Shown one piece after another: positions 14,342 through 24,031 of a stretch of 37,282 nt of DNA. Position numbers and translations under genes: made by a program. Within the stretch, counting starts at the first letter, position 1. Each line of letters opens with the position of its first letter. The notes under the pieces are model-generated. The model saw nothing but the letters and a program-made list of their open reading frames with translations. It was not told the DNA's origin and searched no databases. This DNA comes from Streptomyces sp. UW30. Lineage in GTDB: Bacteria; Actinomycetota; Actinomycetes; Streptomycetales; Streptomycetaceae. Location of the stretch: positions 1 through 37,282 of the forward strand of contig NZ_RDBN01000033.1 of NCBI RefSeq assembly GCF_008042075.1, read 5' to 3'.

Positions 14342-15360
14342 GAACGCTCCAGCGCGACACCGGACTTGATCCACTTGCTGGACTCGATGGCGACGGCGAG
14401 GGCGCGCCCGGGGCCGTCCCACTGGCGCAGCAGTTCCTCCAGCTGGAGGAACGGCAGCGCGTTGCCGTTGTTGCCGACGTGGCGCACCACGTTGACGCGG
14501 CGGGCGTCCGGGGCGGGCATGCCGTCGGAGATACGGTCGCTCATCCGGCCGGACAACTGCGGGGGCAGCAGGAAGTCCAGCTCGTCCGTGCCCCAGCCCA
14601 GGTCCTCCATGAGTTCCCAGAACGTCTGCTGGGCCAGCGCGGGCACCGCCTCCTCGATCGCCTTGTAGTCCTCGAAGAGGGCGGTGCGGTCGGTGTGCCG
14701 GTCGCCGAGCCCGAACCAGTCGATGACCTGGCCAGGCTCCCGGCCCAGTCCCACCAGCCGGTTGAGCACCTGGCGGATCACGACGCGGTGCCCGAGCGCC
14801 TCACTGCTGAGCACGGCCGCGCCGGCGCCGTCGCCGAAGAGCACGTAGTTGACCAGCTCGGCCGATGTGCGCGACCCCGGGTCGAAGTCCGTTTCCAGGT
14901 GCTTGGCGCACACGTCGCCGCCGATCACCAGTGCCGTGCCGCAGCGCTCGGCGAGCAGCATCGTGCGGGCCACGTCGAGAGCCTGCACGGCGCCGGCGCA
15001 GCCGGACTGCAGCTGATAGGTGGGGACGTTGTCGATGCCGAGCCGGTCCGCCACCAGGTTCACCGTGGCGGGCATCAGCTGGTCCGGCGTGGCCGTGCCC
15101 ATGACGACGCAGTCGATGTCGTACGGCTCCAGACCGGCCTGAGCCAGCGCCCGGTCGGCGGCGGTCGCGGCGATGTCGGCCAGCGTGTGCCGTACCTCAC
15201 CGGTCGGCAGGTCGACGGTGAAGTGCCGGGTGGCGTTGCCGATGAACATCTCGGCCCAGGTCTCGTCGACGCCGACGAGTTTGGCCAGGGTCGCGTTGTC
15301 CACGGGGTCACCGGGCAGACAGGTGCCGACCGAGGCCAGATGGACGGTGGGTGCGGTCAT
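14338..15360 (-). CDS. 3-oxoacyl-ACP synthase III-like enzyme (tetronate-forming type)
   Basis: The 340-residue protein has the KAS III (FabH) fold. The nucleophile Cys121 lies in LQSGCAGAVQALD, and the C-terminal Asn (297/298) is in HVGNNGNALPF. The second block, which normally reads PHQAN, here reads LLPPQLSGR (264-272), with Pro267 where FabH has its catalytic His. This change argues against ordinary decarboxylative chain initiation. In tetronate clusters a KAS III homologue (RkD) joins a beta-ketoacyl thioester and glyceryl-ACP, and that role fits its place beside FkbH and ACP genes. Its start overlaps the PKS stop (TGATG at 15358-15362) and its stop overlaps the FkbH start. Its function is inferred from family and context. 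Confidence 0.88.
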   Translation of the reverse strand: MTAPTVHLASVGTCLPGDPVDNATLAKLVGVDETWAEMFIGNATRHFTVDLPTGEVRHTLADIAATAADRALAQAGLEPYDIDCVVMGTATPDQLMPATVNLVADRLGIDNVPTYQLQSGCAGAVQALDVARTMLLAERCGTALVIGGDVCAKHLETDFDPGSRTSAELVNYVLFGDGAGAAVLSSEALGHRVVIRQVLNRLVGLGREPGQVIDWFGLGDRHTDRTALFEDYKAIEEAVPALAQQTFWELMEDLGWGTDELDFLLPPQLSGRMSDRISDGMPAPDARRVNVVRHVGNNGNALPFLQLEELLRQWDGPGRALAVAIESSKWIKSGVALERS

Positions 15361-18300
15361 CAGCGGGTTCCTTCCGGGGTTGTGGGTACAGGAGCCGCGG
15401 CGCCGTCTGCGACGTGCCTCTCGCGCAGGAATCCGACCAGGTCACCCACGGTGCGCAGGCCGGCCAGCAGTTCCTCGATCGGGAGCGTGCCGAGTCGCGG
15501 GAGCGCGTCCTCGATCCGGGCCTTGAGCTCCATCACCCGGATCGAGTCGAAACCCAGGTCCTCCTGCAGCCGGTCGTGGTCGTGCACGTGCTCGGGGTCG
15601 TGCCCGCCGACCCGGCACACCAGTTGGCGTGTCAGGACGGCGAGAGTGTCCGGCAGGTCACCCGCCGGGGCCGGCGGGCACGATTCCCCGCGGTCCGCAC
15701 CCCTACGGACCGTGGTGTCCGCGCCAGGGGGGATGGGCGGCGCGGACAGTTCCGGGAGGCCCGGGGCGGTGCCGGTGCGCCAGGCGCGGAACGAGTCGTC
15801 GAACACGTACGGTGGCAGTCGGCGGGGCACCCGGTCGGCCTCGTCGTACAGCACGTCCCACTCCGGTGCGAGCCCGGCGCACCACAGCTCGCCGAACAGC
15901 TGCTGGGGCCGGTGGTCCGGGGCGTGCTCGCCCGGGTGGGCGGCGTGCAGGCTCACCGGGTGACCGGCGTCCGGCTTGAGCCGGGACAACAGCGGGGTCA
16001 GGACCGCCCGCGGGCCGATCTCCACCACGTGGGTCACGCCCGCGGCCAGCAGCGCGCTCGCGGCATCGGCGAACCGCACCGGCGCGGTGATCTGCCGTGC
16101 CCAGTAGCCGGCGTCCATGGTTGCCCCGCCGGTGAGTTCCTGGCCGTGCACCGTGGAGAACACCGGAATTCGTGGTCCGCGGGCGGGCACGTCCGCGCAC
16201 TCCCGGCGGAACTCCTCGACCACGGGTTCCATCAGCGGCGAGTGGAAGGCGTGGGAGACGGTGAGCCGCCGGGCGGCCACTCCACGCTCGGCCAACTGCT
16301 CTTCCAGTGCGGCCAGTTCACCGATGTCGCCGGCGACCACCGTGCTGCGCGGTCCGTTGACGGCGGCCAGGCCGAGCCGCTCCCGCCCCACCAGCAGCGG
16401 CTCGACCTCCGCGGCACCCGTGCTCACCGCGAGCATCCCGCCGTTCCCGGGCAGCGCCTCCATCAGCGCCCCGCGCCGGGCGACCAGCCGGGCGGCGTCC
16501 GCCACGTCCAGCGCACCGGCCAGGCAGGCGGCGGCGAACTCGCCGATGCTGTGCCCGAGGACGTACGACGGCGCGATCCCGCACTCGACGAGGGCGGCGG
16601 CCATCGCGTACCCCACGGCGAACAGCGCCGGCTGGGCCGAGCGTGCCCGGTGGACCTCCGGATCGCCGTCGAGGACCAGGTCGCGCACCGACCGTCCGGT
16701 GTGCGGGGCGAGCACTTCGTCGATCTCGTCGAAATGCCGTGCGTAGGCGGGGCACGACCGGTACCAGGACGCGGCCATGCGGGGGTGCTGGGCGCCCTGC
16801 CCGGTGAAGGCGAACGCCACCGACGCCGCCGCGCGCCGCCCGCCGTCCACCCGGGCGGCCTCCTCGGCGTGCTCCGCTGCCCTGCGCAACTCGGCTGCCA
16901 GCGTGGGCAGATCGGCGGCGGTGACGGCCGCCCGGTACGGAAGGCGGGACTTGACGCGATTGCTGGTCCAGCACAGCTGCGCCAACTGGTTCTCCGGGCG
17001 GCGGGACAGGGCGTCGGCCTGCGCCAGCAGATTGGCGCGCAGCCGATCGGGGGAGCGGGCGGAGACCGTGAACACTCCGGGCGCCCGGTCGCGGCCGCGG
17101 TGCACCGCTCGGGGGGCGGAGGCGAGCACCGCGTGGGCGTTGCTGCCGCCCATACCGAAGCTGCTGACCGCGGCGTGCACGGTGCCGGACGGCAGCCTGA
17201 GCGGCGCCTTGAGCAGGGAGAGCCGGCGCCCGGGCAGGTCCAGCCTGGGGTTCGCGTCGGCCGCGAACCGGCTGGGCGGCACCGTGCGGTGGTGGAGCGC
17301 CAGCACGGTCTTGATCAGCCCGGCGATCCCGGCCGCGCCCTCGGCGTGCCCGAAGTTGCTCTTGACCGAGCCCAGTCCGACGCTGCCGCCGCTGCGGCCG
17401 CTGGTCAGCTCGCCGAGCGCCTGCGCCTCGATGAAGTCGCCCAGCAGGGTGCCGGTGCCGTGCGCCTCGACGAACCGGATGTCGTCGGCGGTGACGCCGG
17501 CCCGCTGCCAGACGGACTCGATCAGCCGCTGCTGCGCCCAGCGGTTGGGCGCGGTGATGCCGTTGCTGCGCCCGTCCTGGTTGATCCCGGTTTCCTTCAG
17601 CACGGCGTACACCGGCTGACGGTCCGCCAGGGCGTCGCTGAGCCTGCGCAGCATCAGCACCGCCACGCCCTCGGCCCGTCCGATGCCGTCGGCCGAGGCG
17701 CTGAACGGCTTGCAGCGACCGTCGGGTGCCGAGAGGCCGGCCTGGGTGTAGAAGATGTTGATGACCGGCGTCATGATCAGGTTGGTCCCGGCCGCCAGCG
17801 CGTAGTCGCACTCACCGGAGCGCAGTGAGCCCATCGCGAGGTGAACGGCGAAGAGCGAGGAGGAGCAGGCGGTGTCGACGGCCAGACTGGGGCCCTTGAG
17901 GTCGAGGTGGTACGAGACCCGGTTCGCGCCCATGAAGTAGCCGTTGCCGGAGCCGTACCGGGCGGTGATCCTGTCGTAGTCGGCGAGCTGGAGATACGCC
18001 CACTCGTTGGCCATCACCCCGACGAACACGCCGGTGTCGGTGCCGGCCAGGTCCTGCGGGGCGACGGCTGCGTCCTCGATGGCCCGCCACGAGCACTGCA
18101 GCAGCAGCCGCTGCTGCGGGTCCATGGCGGCGGCCTCCCGCGGAGAGATCCCGAAGAAGCCCGGGTCGAACGCGTCGGGGTCCTGGATGAACCCGCCGCG
18201 CACGGTGTTGCTGCGGCCCGGCGGCCGGGCTTCGGAGGCGCTCTGCGGCGCGGTCGACGAGGCGGCGTGGTAGCGGTCGGCGTCCCAGCGCTGGCTGGGA

Positions 18301-18416
18301 ACCCGTTCGGTGCCGTCGCGTCCGTCCATGAGGAGCGACCAGTACTCCCGGGCGTCGCGGGCGCCGGGGAAGCGGCAGTCCAGGCCGACGACGGCGATCG
18401 GTTCGCGCTCGGTCAT
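15360..18416 (-). CDS. Type I polyketide synthase, KS-AT-ACP
   Basis: The 1018-residue single module has three domains. The KS (about 5-435) has Cys184 in DTACSSS, His319 in EAHGTGT and His357 in KSNFGHAEG, so it is complete. The AT (about 535-830) has Ser623 in GHSIGE and the HAFH motif (722-725), which predicts malonyl-CoA. The ACP (about 920-1000) has Ser958 in LGFDSIRVMEL. There is no KR, DH, ER, methyltransferase or thioesterase, so one condensation would leave an unreduced beta-ketoacyl thioester. That is the intermediate required for a 3-acyl tetronate. The KS probably accepts a fatty acyl group from the FAAL-loaded ACP encoded just upstream. The start overlaps the ACP stop (ATGA) and the stop overlaps the KAS III start. 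Iteration cannot be ruled out. Confidence 0.95.
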   Translation of the reverse strand: MTEREPIAVVGLDCRFPGARDAREYWSLLMDGRDGTERVPSQRWDADRYHAASSTAPQSASEARPPGRSNTVRGGFIQDPDAFDPGFFGISPREAAAMDPQQRLLLQCSWRAIEDAAVAPQDLAGTDTGVFVGVMANEWAYLQLADYDRITARYGSGNGYFMGANRVSYHLDLKGPSLAVDTACSSSLFAVHLAMGSLRSGECDYALAAGTNLIMTPVINIFYTQAGLSAPDGRCKPFSASADGIGRAEGVAVLMLRRLSDALADRQPVYAVLKETGINQDGRSNGITAPNRWAQQRLIESVWQRAGVTADDIRFVEAHGTGTLLGDFIEAQALGELTSGRSGGSVGLGSVKSNFGHAEGAAGIAGLIKTVLALHHRTVPPSRFAADANPRLDLPGRRLSLLKAPLRLPSGTVHAAVSSFGMGGSNAHAVLASAPRAVHRGRDRAPGVFTVSARSPDRLRANLLAQADALSRRPENQLAQLCWTSNRVKSRLPYRAAVTAADLPTLAAELRRAAEHAEEAARVDGGRRAAASVAFAFTGQGAQHPRMAASWYRSCPAYARHFDEIDEVLAPHTGRSVRDLVLDGDPEVHRARSAQPALFAVGYAMAAALVECGIAPSYVLGHSIGEFAAACLAGALDVADAARLVARRGALMEALPGNGGMLAVSTGAAEVEPLLVGRERLGLAAVNGPRSTVVAGDIGELAALEEQLAERGVAARRLTVSHAFHSPLMEPVVEEFRRECADVPARGPRIPVFSTVHGQELTGGATMDAGYWARQITAPVRFADAASALLAAGVTHVVEIGPRAVLTPLLSRLKPDAGHPVSLHAAHPGEHAPDHRPQQLFGELWCAGLAPEWDVLYDEADRVPRRLPPYVFDDSFRAWRTGTAPGLPELSAPPIPPGADTTVRRGADRGESCPPAPAGDLPDTLAVLTRQLVCRVGGHDPEHVHDHDRLQEDLGFDSIRVMELKARIEDALPRLGTLPIEELLAGLRTVGDLVGFLRERHVADGAAAPVPTTPEGTR

Positions 18417-18733
18417 GACGGGTCCCCGCAGGCCAGGCGTTCGGCGAGGTGCTCACTGATCGCGTGGACGGTCGGGAAGTCGTAGGCGATGGTGGGGGAG
18501 ACCGCGAGCCGGACGTGCGCCTCGATCTCGCCGCAGATGCTGATCGCCGCGACCGAGTCGATGCCGTAGTCGGCGAGCGGGGTGTCCGGGTCGATCTCCC
18601 CGGGGGTCCGGCGCAGATGGAAGGCCACCCGCTCGGTCAGCCACCCTTCGATGTCCGACCCGCCGGGGTGCGGCGACGGCTGGTCGACGGGGGCGGTGCC
18701 GACGGGGGCGGCGGACTGGTCGGTGATGCTCAT
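18413..18733 (-). CDS. Acyl carrier protein (fatty-acyl loading)
   Basis: The 106-residue protein has a flexible N-terminal 25-residue stretch and an ACP domain with Ser60 in DYGIDSVAAIS, followed by IAYDFPTVHAISEHLAERL, typical of ACPs in PKS loading. The ATG at 18731-18733 has a GGAAGAGAG ribosome site and starts with MSITDQ; longer upstream readings run into the ligase gene and are not credible. It lies 23 bp after the fatty acyl-AMP ligase gene and overlaps the PKS start by 4 bp. The ligase probably transfers its acyl adenylate to this ACP, which then feeds the KS. Confidence 0.92.
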   Translation of the reverse strand: MSITDQSAAPVGTAPVDQPSPHPGGSDIEGWLTERVAFHLRRTPGEIDPDTPLADYGIDSVAAISICGEIEAHVRLAVSPTIAYDFPTVHAISEHLAERLACGDPS

Positions 18734-18756
18734 GGCGTGCTTCTCTCTTCCGGATC

Positions 18757-20577
<1,821 letters not shown>

Positions 20578-20625
20578 GGGCTGTCCTTTCCGCGGTCGGT
20601 GACCGGTGCGGTGTGGAACGTCCGG

Positions 20626-20652
20626 GAGGCACCGAGTGCCATCCGGTGCCTC
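20626..20652. promoter_or_regulatory. Inverted repeat in the FAAL/PPTase divergent promoter region
   Basis: GAGGCACCG (20626-20634) and CGGTGCCTC (20644-20652) form a perfect 9-bp inverted repeat with a 9-nt spacer. It begins 49 bp upstream of the FAAL start, in the gap 20578-20823 that must hold promoters in both directions. It may be an operator, or a hairpin in the FAAL leader. I could not pick a convincing -10/-35 pair or clear SARP heptamer repeats in this gap. Confidence 0.5.
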
Positions 20653-20823
20653 TCAGCCTCGATGTGCCGTGAAAAGGCGGCGTAAAGCCGAAATTGGGGT
20701 GCACGTCATGGGTTTGCGGTTCAGCGGACGGCGCTCGCGGGAGCCGGTACAACGGTGTGTGCGCGGATCGGCACAGTCGGTGCTGGCACGGGGTGCCGGT
20801 CAACGGTCGCAGAAGGGGTTGTC

Positions 20824-21564
20824 ATGGTCGAACCGGATGCTCTTCTCGTGGGAGACGAACCCCTCCCTGTCGGTCCGCTGCCCGCGGTGGGGTGGCGTGC
20901 GGTCCAGGAGGCCGCGCGGCGGCACGGCTACGCGGTCTGCCACGGCCGGCCGGTGGACTGGGGGCGACAGCCCGGCCCCGGCGCGCGCGAACTGCTCGGG
21001 CCTGACTGGTCGCGGTACTGCGCGGCACGCGACCCCCTCGTGCGGGCGCGGCTGCTGGGCTCGCGACTGCTGCTGCGCCACACCGTGGCCGCTGTGGCCG
21101 GGGCGGAGCCGGACCGGGTCGTGCTGGGCCGCGACGGCCGTGGGCGGCCGGTCCTCCACGAGCCGCCCGGGCTGGACGTGGCCATCAGCCACACGGCCGG
21201 AATGCTGGTGGTCGGGGCCGCCCGCGGCCGCCTGATCGGAGTGGACGTGGAGGCGTCGGACCGCCCGCTGCTGACGCCCGGACTGGCCGAGAGGTTCTGT
21301 CATCCGCGGGAGCTGGTGGAGCTGTCCGGGCTGCCGGCGGCCGAGCGGAATCAGAGGCTGGTGCGTCTGTGGACGCTCAAGGAGGCTCATACGAAGGCGC
21401 AAGGCGCCGGGCTGGCGCGGGACTTCGCGCGACTGCGCCCCCGCCCCGGACCGCACGGCGACGGCTGGTGGTCTCTTGAGGCGGCGCCGGGCTGGCGACT
21501 GCGCTGCGACCGTGTGGCGGGGCGGTTCCTCGTCGCCGGGGCGCTGGGTCCTGACGGTCTGTAA
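20824..21564 (+). CDS. Sfp-type 4'-phosphopantetheinyl transferase
   Basis: The 246-residue protein contains the Sfp/AcpT family motifs ISHT (121-124), IGVDVE (Asp141 and Glu143 bind Mg) and WTLKEAHTK (183-191). It transfers phosphopantetheine from CoA to the serine of ACPs. The ATG at 20824 is chosen because AGAAGGGG lies at a proper distance upstream and homology-like sequence starts after it; an in-frame ATG at 20755 lacks a good site. It is divergent from the biosynthetic operon, whose three carrier domains (Ser40, Ser60, Ser958) would be its targets. It is followed at 21734 by the MFS exporter, which has its own promoter. Confidence 0.92.
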   Translation: MVEPDALLVGDEPLPVGPLPAVGWRAVQEAARRHGYAVCHGRPVDWGRQPGPGARELLGPDWSRYCAARDPLVRARLLGSRLLLRHTVAAVAGAEPDRVVLGRDGRGRPVLHEPPGLDVAISHTAGMLVVGAARGRLIGVDVEASDRPLLTPGLAERFCHPRELVELSGLPAAERNQRLVRLWTLKEAHTKAQGAGLARDFARLRPRPGPHGDGWWSLEAAPGWRLRCDRVAGRFLVAGALGPDGL

Positions 21565-21613
21565 CCGCCCTTTCGTCAAGCCGAGTTCGGGTGGGTGTGG
21601 AGCAACCGGGAAC

Positions 21614-21668
21614 CGAGTCAAGGTTGTTTCGATACACCGTTGACTCGATTGGTCGACAGGTCTAGCGT
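21614..21668 (+). promoter_or_regulatory. Promoter with overlapping TetR-type operator upstream of MFS-TetR-hydrolase operon
   Basis: A -35 box TTGACT (21640-21645) and a -10-like TAGCGT (21663-21668) are separated by 17 bp, a good Streptomyces vegetative-type promoter. The inverted repeat CGAGTCAA (21614-21621) / TTGACTCG (21640-21647), with an 18-nt spacer, covers the -35 box. The TetR protein encoded at 23345 in the same operon is the natural candidate to bind it and autoregulate. Confidence 0.65.
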
Positions 21669-21733
21669 CGGCCGTACACGGCACGAGAACGGCACTCAGC
21701 TCACGACCCCCCTCTTTCCGAGGAGCGGAATCC

Positions 21734-23338
21734 GTGACTTCTCAGCCTCACCTCAGGCTTGCCGAGCAAACCCCGTCGGCCGCGCACCCGCACAGGTGGC
21801 GCGTGCTCGCGGTCCTGCTGGTCGGCCTCCTGCTAGTCGTCCTGGACACCTCGATCCTGAACGTGGCCCTGAAGACCCTCGCCGAGCCGGCACCCGTCGG
21901 CCTGGGGGCCACGCAGAGCGAGTTGCAGTGGTCGATCGACTCCTACACGCTCGTCTTCGCCGCCCTGCTCTTCACCACCGGTGTGCTCGCCGACCGCTGG
22001 GGACGCAAGCGGACGCTGCTGGCCGGGCTCGTCGTCTTCGGTGGCTGTTCCCTGTGGTCCGCCCACGCGCACAGTGCCGGAGAACTCGTCGTCGCCCGGG
22101 CGGGGCTGGGCGTCGGCGGCGCGCTCGTGCTGCCCGCCACTCTGGCGATCATCATGGCCGTCTTCCCACCCGCCGAACGGGCCAAGGCCATCGGTGTCTG
22201 GGCAGGCGCCGCCGGACTCGCCGTGGCGCTGGGCCCCGTCACCGGTGGCGTGCTGCTGGAGCACTTCTGGTGGGGCTCGGTGTTCCTGATCAACCTGCCC
22301 ATCGTGCTGATCGGCGCCGTAGCCGCGCTGTTCGTCGTACCCGAGTCCCGCGACCCCGGGCGCGGCGGCCTCGACCCGCTCGGCGTCGCCCTGTCCGTCG
22401 CCGGCCTGACCGCCCTGGTGTACGGCGTGATCAAGGGGGGCGAGTCCGACGACTGGGCGGACACCGCCGTCTGGGGGCCGATGCTCGGCGGCCTCGCCGT
22501 CCTGGGCCTGTTCGCCGTCTGGGAACACCACAGCCGGTGTCCCGCGCTGGACCTCGCCCTGTTCACCGACCGTCGCTTCAGCGCCGCCGTGGCCGTCATC
22601 GGGCTGGTCTTCTTCAGCCTGCTCGGCGCCACCTTCTTCCTGGTCTTCTACCTCCAGAGCGTGCGCGGCTGGACCCCGCTGGAGGCCGGCCTCCTGCTGC
22701 TGCCCTTGGCGGTGGCCCAGCTGACGTTCGCACCGGCCGCGACGCTCGCCGCCAAGCGGATCGGGGTCCGGCCGGTGTGCGCCGGCGGGATGCTGCTCAC
22801 CTCGCTCGGCTTCCTCGCGGTGGCCACCGTCGACGAGCGGACCGAGGTCTGGGTCCTGGAGTCCGTCCTGTTCGTGATGGGCGTCGGCATCGCCTGTGTG
22901 ATGCCCCCGGCGACCTCCGCCGCCATGTCCGCCGTCGGCCCGGGCCGGTCCGGCACCGGAGCGGCGGTCAGCACCACCTTTCGACAGGTGGGCGGCGCCC
23001 TCGGCGTCGCAGTCCTGGGCTCGGTGCTCTCCGTGGCTTACCGCTCCCGGATCGAGGACCACCTGGCGCCGCTGCCCGCCGCGATGAGCGACCGGGCGCA
23101 GGAGTCCGTCGCCGCCACCCTCACCGCCGCGCGGGAACTGGGCCCGGGCGGCGCCGCGATCGAGGACCGCGCGGTCGACGCGTTCGTCTCGGCGATGCAC
23201 CTCACGTCCCTCGTCGCCATGGGCGTCACCTTCCTCGGTGCCCTCGCCGCCCTGCTGCTCCTGCCCTCCCGTACGGCCGTCGGCACGCCCGGCGCCGAGG
23301 AGGCGACCGCCGAAGAACCCCACACCGCGGAGGTCTGA
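21734..23338 (+). CDS. MFS efflux transporter, DHA2 type (14 TM)
   Basis: The 534-residue protein has about 14 membrane segments. TM1 carries the LDTSILNVAL motif, the TM2-TM3 loop reads GVLADRWGRKRTL (motif A), and TM5 is rich in Gly and Pro with LGPVTGGVLLE (motif C of exporters). This is the EmrB/QacA drug:proton antiporter family. The GTG start at 21734 follows AGGAGCGG. The TetR gene begins 6 bases after its stop and the hydrolase gene overlaps that one. Placed between the PPTase and SARP genes of the cluster, it most likely exports the product and gives self-resistance. The C-terminal tail is acidic and cytoplasmic. Confidence 0.9.
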   Translation: MTSQPHLRLAEQTPSAAHPHRWRVLAVLLVGLLLVVLDTSILNVALKTLAEPAPVGLGATQSELQWSIDSYTLVFAALLFTTGVLADRWGRKRTLLAGLVVFGGCSLWSAHAHSAGELVVARAGLGVGGALVLPATLAIIMAVFPPAERAKAIGVWAGAAGLAVALGPVTGGVLLEHFWWGSVFLINLPIVLIGAVAALFVVPESRDPGRGGLDPLGVALSVAGLTALVYGVIKGGESDDWADTAVWGPMLGGLAVLGLFAVWEHHSRCPALDLALFTDRRFSAAVAVIGLVFFSLLGATFFLVFYLQSVRGWTPLEAGLLLLPLAVAQLTFAPAATLAAKRIGVRPVCAGGMLLTSLGFLAVATVDERTEVWVLESVLFVMGVGIACVMPPATSAAMSAVGPGRSGTGAAVSTTFRQVGGALGVAVLGSVLSVAYRSRIEDHLAPLPAAMSDRAQESVAATLTAARELGPGGAAIEDRAVDAFVSAMHLTSLVAMGVTFLGALAALLLLPSRTAVGTPGAEEATAEEPHTAEV

Positions 23339-23344
23339 ACCCGT

Positions 23345-24031
23345 ATGCCGCCACACCTCGACCGATCGGCAGCCGCCCCGGGACGCACGGCCCGGGGCGG
23401 CCGCCAGCGCGATCCCGCCGCCGACCGGGCGATCCTGAACGGCACCCTCGCCCTGCTCAGCGAAGGGTGCAGCTTCGGCGACCTGTCCATGGACCTGGTC
23501 GCGCAGCGAGCCGGGGTGGCCCGCGCCACCATCTACCGCCGCTGGCGCAACAAGGAGGAACTGGTGCTCGCCGCGCTGAGCACCCTTGACCTTCCCGTGC
23601 CGCCGCTGACCGGGCTCAGCCTGCGGGACAAACTGGTGACCCTCGTGGACCAGCTGCGCCACCGTGGCCAGGACACCCCGCTGCACCGGCTGATCGGAAG
23701 CCTGCTCGGTGAGGCGGTGCGCCGCCCGCACCTGGTCGAGCGATTCGAGCAGACCGTCACCGCCGCCCGGCACGAGGCCCTGCTGGCGACGCTGCGCGAC
23801 GGCGTCGACAGCGGTGAGCTGCGCGCCGACCTCGATCTGGAGGATGCGGTCGAGATCCTGACCGGACCGATGGCCGCCCGTCTGATCCTGCGTCAACGCG
23901 CTGTGGAATCCAGTGCGTTCGCCGAGTCGATCGTCGACACGTTCCTGAACGGAACCCGCACGACCTGTGCCGGAGCGGGACCCGGCACAGCACCGGAGCA
24001 CTCCCCACCATCACAGGAGCCGCAGCCATGA
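23345..24031 (+). CDS. TetR-family transcriptional regulator
   Basis: The 228-residue protein has a TetR HTH at about residues 28-75 (LSMDLVAQRAGVARATIYRRWRNKEELVLAAL) and a C-terminal domain of the TetR_C type. The first 20 residues are basic and Gly/Ala-rich. It starts 6 bases after the MFS stop and overlaps the next hydrolase gene by ATGA, so transporter, regulator and hydrolase are co-transcribed. It probably binds the inverted repeat over the -35 box at 21614-21647 and is released by the exported compound. It resembles the regulator at 2551 in fold and partner genes, but the HTH sequences and the visible operators differ. Confidence 0.92.
   Translation: MPPHLDRSAAAPGRTARGGRQRDPAADRAILNGTLALLSEGCSFGDLSMDLVAQRAGVARATIYRRWRNKEELVLAALSTLDLPVPPLTGLSLRDKLVTLVDQLRHRGQDTPLHRLIGSLLGEAVRRPHLVERFEQTVTAARHEALLATLRDGVDSGELRADLDLEDAVEILTGPMAARLILRQRAVESSAFAESIVDTFLNGTRTTCAGAGPGTAPEHSPPSQEPQP

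Noticed and set aside
12440..14668. Long + strand open frame (about 740 codons) opposite the FkbH and KAS III genes
   Set aside because: It is a GC-driven shadow: no domain is recognisable, and the - strand proteins have clear catalytic motifs across the same DNA.
15351..17828. Long + strand open frame (about 825 codons) opposite the PKS gene
   Set aside because: It is low-complexity Arg/Gly/His-rich translation without motifs; the PKS on the other strand is complete and unambiguous.
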